A stretch of DNA of 5,603 nucleotides, taken from the NCBI GenBank assembly GCA_902806395.1, contig CADCWH010000255.1:1-5603 (forward strand), written 5' to 3'. Of this stretch, positions 4,707 to 5,603 are shown in pieces. Position 1 is the stretch's first letter, and each line of letters opens with the position of its first letter. The notes beneath the pieces were generated by a model. It saw only the letters and a program-made list of their open reading frames with translations, was not told where the DNA came from and did not search any database. The position numbers and the translations under genes were made by a program. The stretch comes from an uncultured Thermomicrobiales bacterium (GTDB taxonomy: Bacteria > Chloroflexota > Chloroflexia > Thermomicrobiales > UBA6265).

Positions 4707-5345
4707 ATGAGTACTGCGGCGGCAAACCGGTCGCCCCGGATCATCATCGCTGATGATGAGTCTCTGATCCGGCTCGACCTCCGGGAAATGCTGACGCAGC
4801 TCGGGTACGAGGTGATCGCTGAGGCAGGCGATGGCACCACGGCCCTCGAACTCGCGCGGAAGCTGCAACCCGACCTGCTTGTGATGGACATCAAGATGCC
4901 CGGCATCGACGGCATCGCCGCCGCCGAGATCTTGACTCGGGAACGCATCGCCCCCGTCGTGCTGGTGACCGCCTACTCAGACCAGGGGTTGGTCGACCGG
5001 GCCAAGGAGGCCGGGGTCGTCGGCTACGTCGTCAAGCCTTTTCGCGAGACCGAACTGATGCCGGTCATCGAACTGTCGCTGGCCCGATTCGACGAGTTCC
5101 GGGCTCTGGAGCGAGAGGTCGGAGACCTCAAGGACGCGCTGGAAACCCGCAAGCTCGTCGAGCGGGCCAAGGGCGTCTTGATGGAGACCCACGGCCTGCG
5201 CGAGTCCGAAGCGTTCCACCGCATTCGCAAGACCAGCATGGACGCCAGGAAGTCGATGAAGGAGGTGGCCGAGGCCATCCTCCTCACCCACGAGATGGAT
5301 TTTGGCAACCGCGAGAGCGGTCGTTCCACCTCGAGTACGACCTGA
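4707..5345 (+). CDS. Response regulator with receiver and ANTAR RNA-binding domains (PdtaR-like)
   Basis: This is a cytoplasmic two-component response regulator whose output domain binds RNA. The product is 212 residues. The receiver domain (about 11-128) has the acidic pair Asp16/Asp17, phosphoacceptor Asp61 in LLVMDIKMPG, Thr88 in LVTAYSD and Lys110 in YVVKPF, so all catalytic positions are intact. A coiled-coil-like linker (LEREVGDLKDALETRKLVERAKG, 134-156) leads into the ANTAR domain (to about 195), with ERAKGVLMETHGL, EAFHRIRKTSMD and EVAEAILL. The layout and sequence closely recall mycobacterial PdtaR (Rv1626). ANTAR proteins antiterminate transcription by binding paired hexaloop hairpins. 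A TGA at 4689-4691 closes the frame upstream, so ATG 4707 is the first possible start, yet no good Shine-Dalgarno precedes it. No histidine kinase is in the window. The RNA targets are unknown. Confidence 0.95.
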   Translation: MSTAAANRSPRIIIADDESLIRLDLREMLTQLGYEVIAEAGDGTTALELARKLQPDLLVMDIKMPGIDGIAAAEILTRERIAPVVLVTAYSDQGLVDRAKEAGVVGYVVKPFRETELMPVIELSLARFDEFRALEREVGDLKDALETRKLVERAKGVLMETHGLRESEAFHRIRKTSMDARKSMKEVAEAILLTHEMDFGNRESGRSTSSTT

Positions 5346-5381
5346 CCCACGCAGACGGTCGAGGTAATATCCTGCCACGTT

Positions 5382-5430
5382 GAGGACGCGCCGCCGTGAC
5401 GGGATATTCCCGTCACGGCGGCCCGTCCTC
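5382..5430. terminator. Convergent 21-bp hairpin, probable bidirectional terminator
   Basis: GAGGACG (5382-5388) pairs with CGTCCTC (5424-5430). After one C·C mismatch, GCCGCCGTGACGGG (5390-5403) pairs perfectly with CCCGTCACGGCGGC (5409-5422) around ATATT. It lies 36 bases after the regulator stop and 12 bases after the stop of the minus-strand gene, between two convergent genes. No T-run is present on either side, so termination would rely on hairpin strength or Rho. Confidence 0.7.
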
Positions 5431-5442
5431 GTCACAAGCGGC

Positions 5443-5603
5443 CTAAGCTGACGGCGGGGGAGGTAGAGTGGTCGGCCCTCGGACCGGCGTGGCCGTCGGT
5501 TCATCGGGCGATGCGAGGACCGTGACCGTGACCGATGGCGGATCGGTGCTGATCCACTCGACGTTCGGCGGCAGCAGGATCGCCGGAGTTCCCTCGTGGG
5601 TGC
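5443..5603 (-). CDS. C-terminal end of a minus-strand protein, possibly YbbR-domain (partial)
   Basis: The minus strand is open from the right edge for 52 codons and stops with TAG (complement of 5443-5445). The peptide contains EGTPAILLPPNVEWISTDPPSVTVTVLAS and then a Pro/Thr-rich tail (DEPTATPV, TTLPPPPSA). Codon third positions are GC-rich, as in the other genes. The P-x-S-V-T-V-T-V strand after a beta-rich segment is reminiscent of the last strand of YbbR-like repeats (CdaR family), which are extracytoplasmic and often end in a disordered tail; this is a weak resemblance from about 30 residues. Its stop lies just inside the large convergent hairpin, which supports a real gene end. The N-terminus is outside the window. 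The coding call is reasonable; the family is a guess. Confidence 0.6.
   Translation of the reverse strand, partial: THEGTPAILLPPNVEWISTDPPSVTVTVLASPDEPTATPVRGPTTLPPPPSA

Overview
This window is a stretch of the conserved bacterial tuf–secE–nusG–ribosomal stalk region. The plus strand carries, in order: the 3' end of tuf (EF-Tu), rpmG (L33), tRNA-Trp(CCA), secE, nusG, rplK (L11), rplA (L1), rplJ (L10), rplL (L7/L12), tRNA-Pro(GGG) and a response regulator with an RNA-binding ANTAR domain. A minus-strand gene enters from the right edge and converges on the regulator, with a 49-nt inverted repeat between the two stop codons. All genes are intact except the two cut by the window edges. I see no mobile element, CRISPR array, prophage or frameshift.

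The DNA is strongly GC-rich with GC-rich third codon positions. The SecE with a long Ala-rich N-terminal arm, the long L10 C-terminal helix of the type seen in thermophiles, and the PdtaR-like ANTAR regulator fit a high-GC, possibly thermophilic bacterium. Chloroflexota (class Thermomicrobia, e.g. Sphaerobacter relatives) is my best guess and Actinomycetota the alternative. This is inference; no 16S or other decisive marker is present.

Layout. 1-498: end of tuf, rpmG and tRNA-Trp, with a perfect 10-bp hairpin just before the tRNA. 499-1807: secE and nusG, the translocase subunit and transcription elongation factor that usually precede the stalk proteins. 1808-3124: rplK and rplA, with a candidate L1 autoregulatory site directly in front of the rplA Shine-Dalgarno. 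3125-4400: rplJ and rplL, preceded by a 218-nt leader that looks like an L10 leader (L10-binding stem, then an intrinsic terminator), so stalk synthesis is probably under feedback attenuation. 4401-4706: end-of-operon hairpin, an extended -10 promoter and tRNA-Pro. 4707-5345: the ANTAR response regulator. 5346-5603: convergent hairpin and the C-terminal 52 residues of a minus-strand protein.

The main interest is in the RNA between the genes. Two gaps carry sites that look like mimics of ribosomal-protein binding sites (L1 and L10), and most gaps contain strong hairpins. Only the L10-leader hairpin is followed by a T-rich tract; the others lack one. The usual next genes after rplL, rpoB and rpoC, are absent here. 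No previously undescribed protein system is evident.
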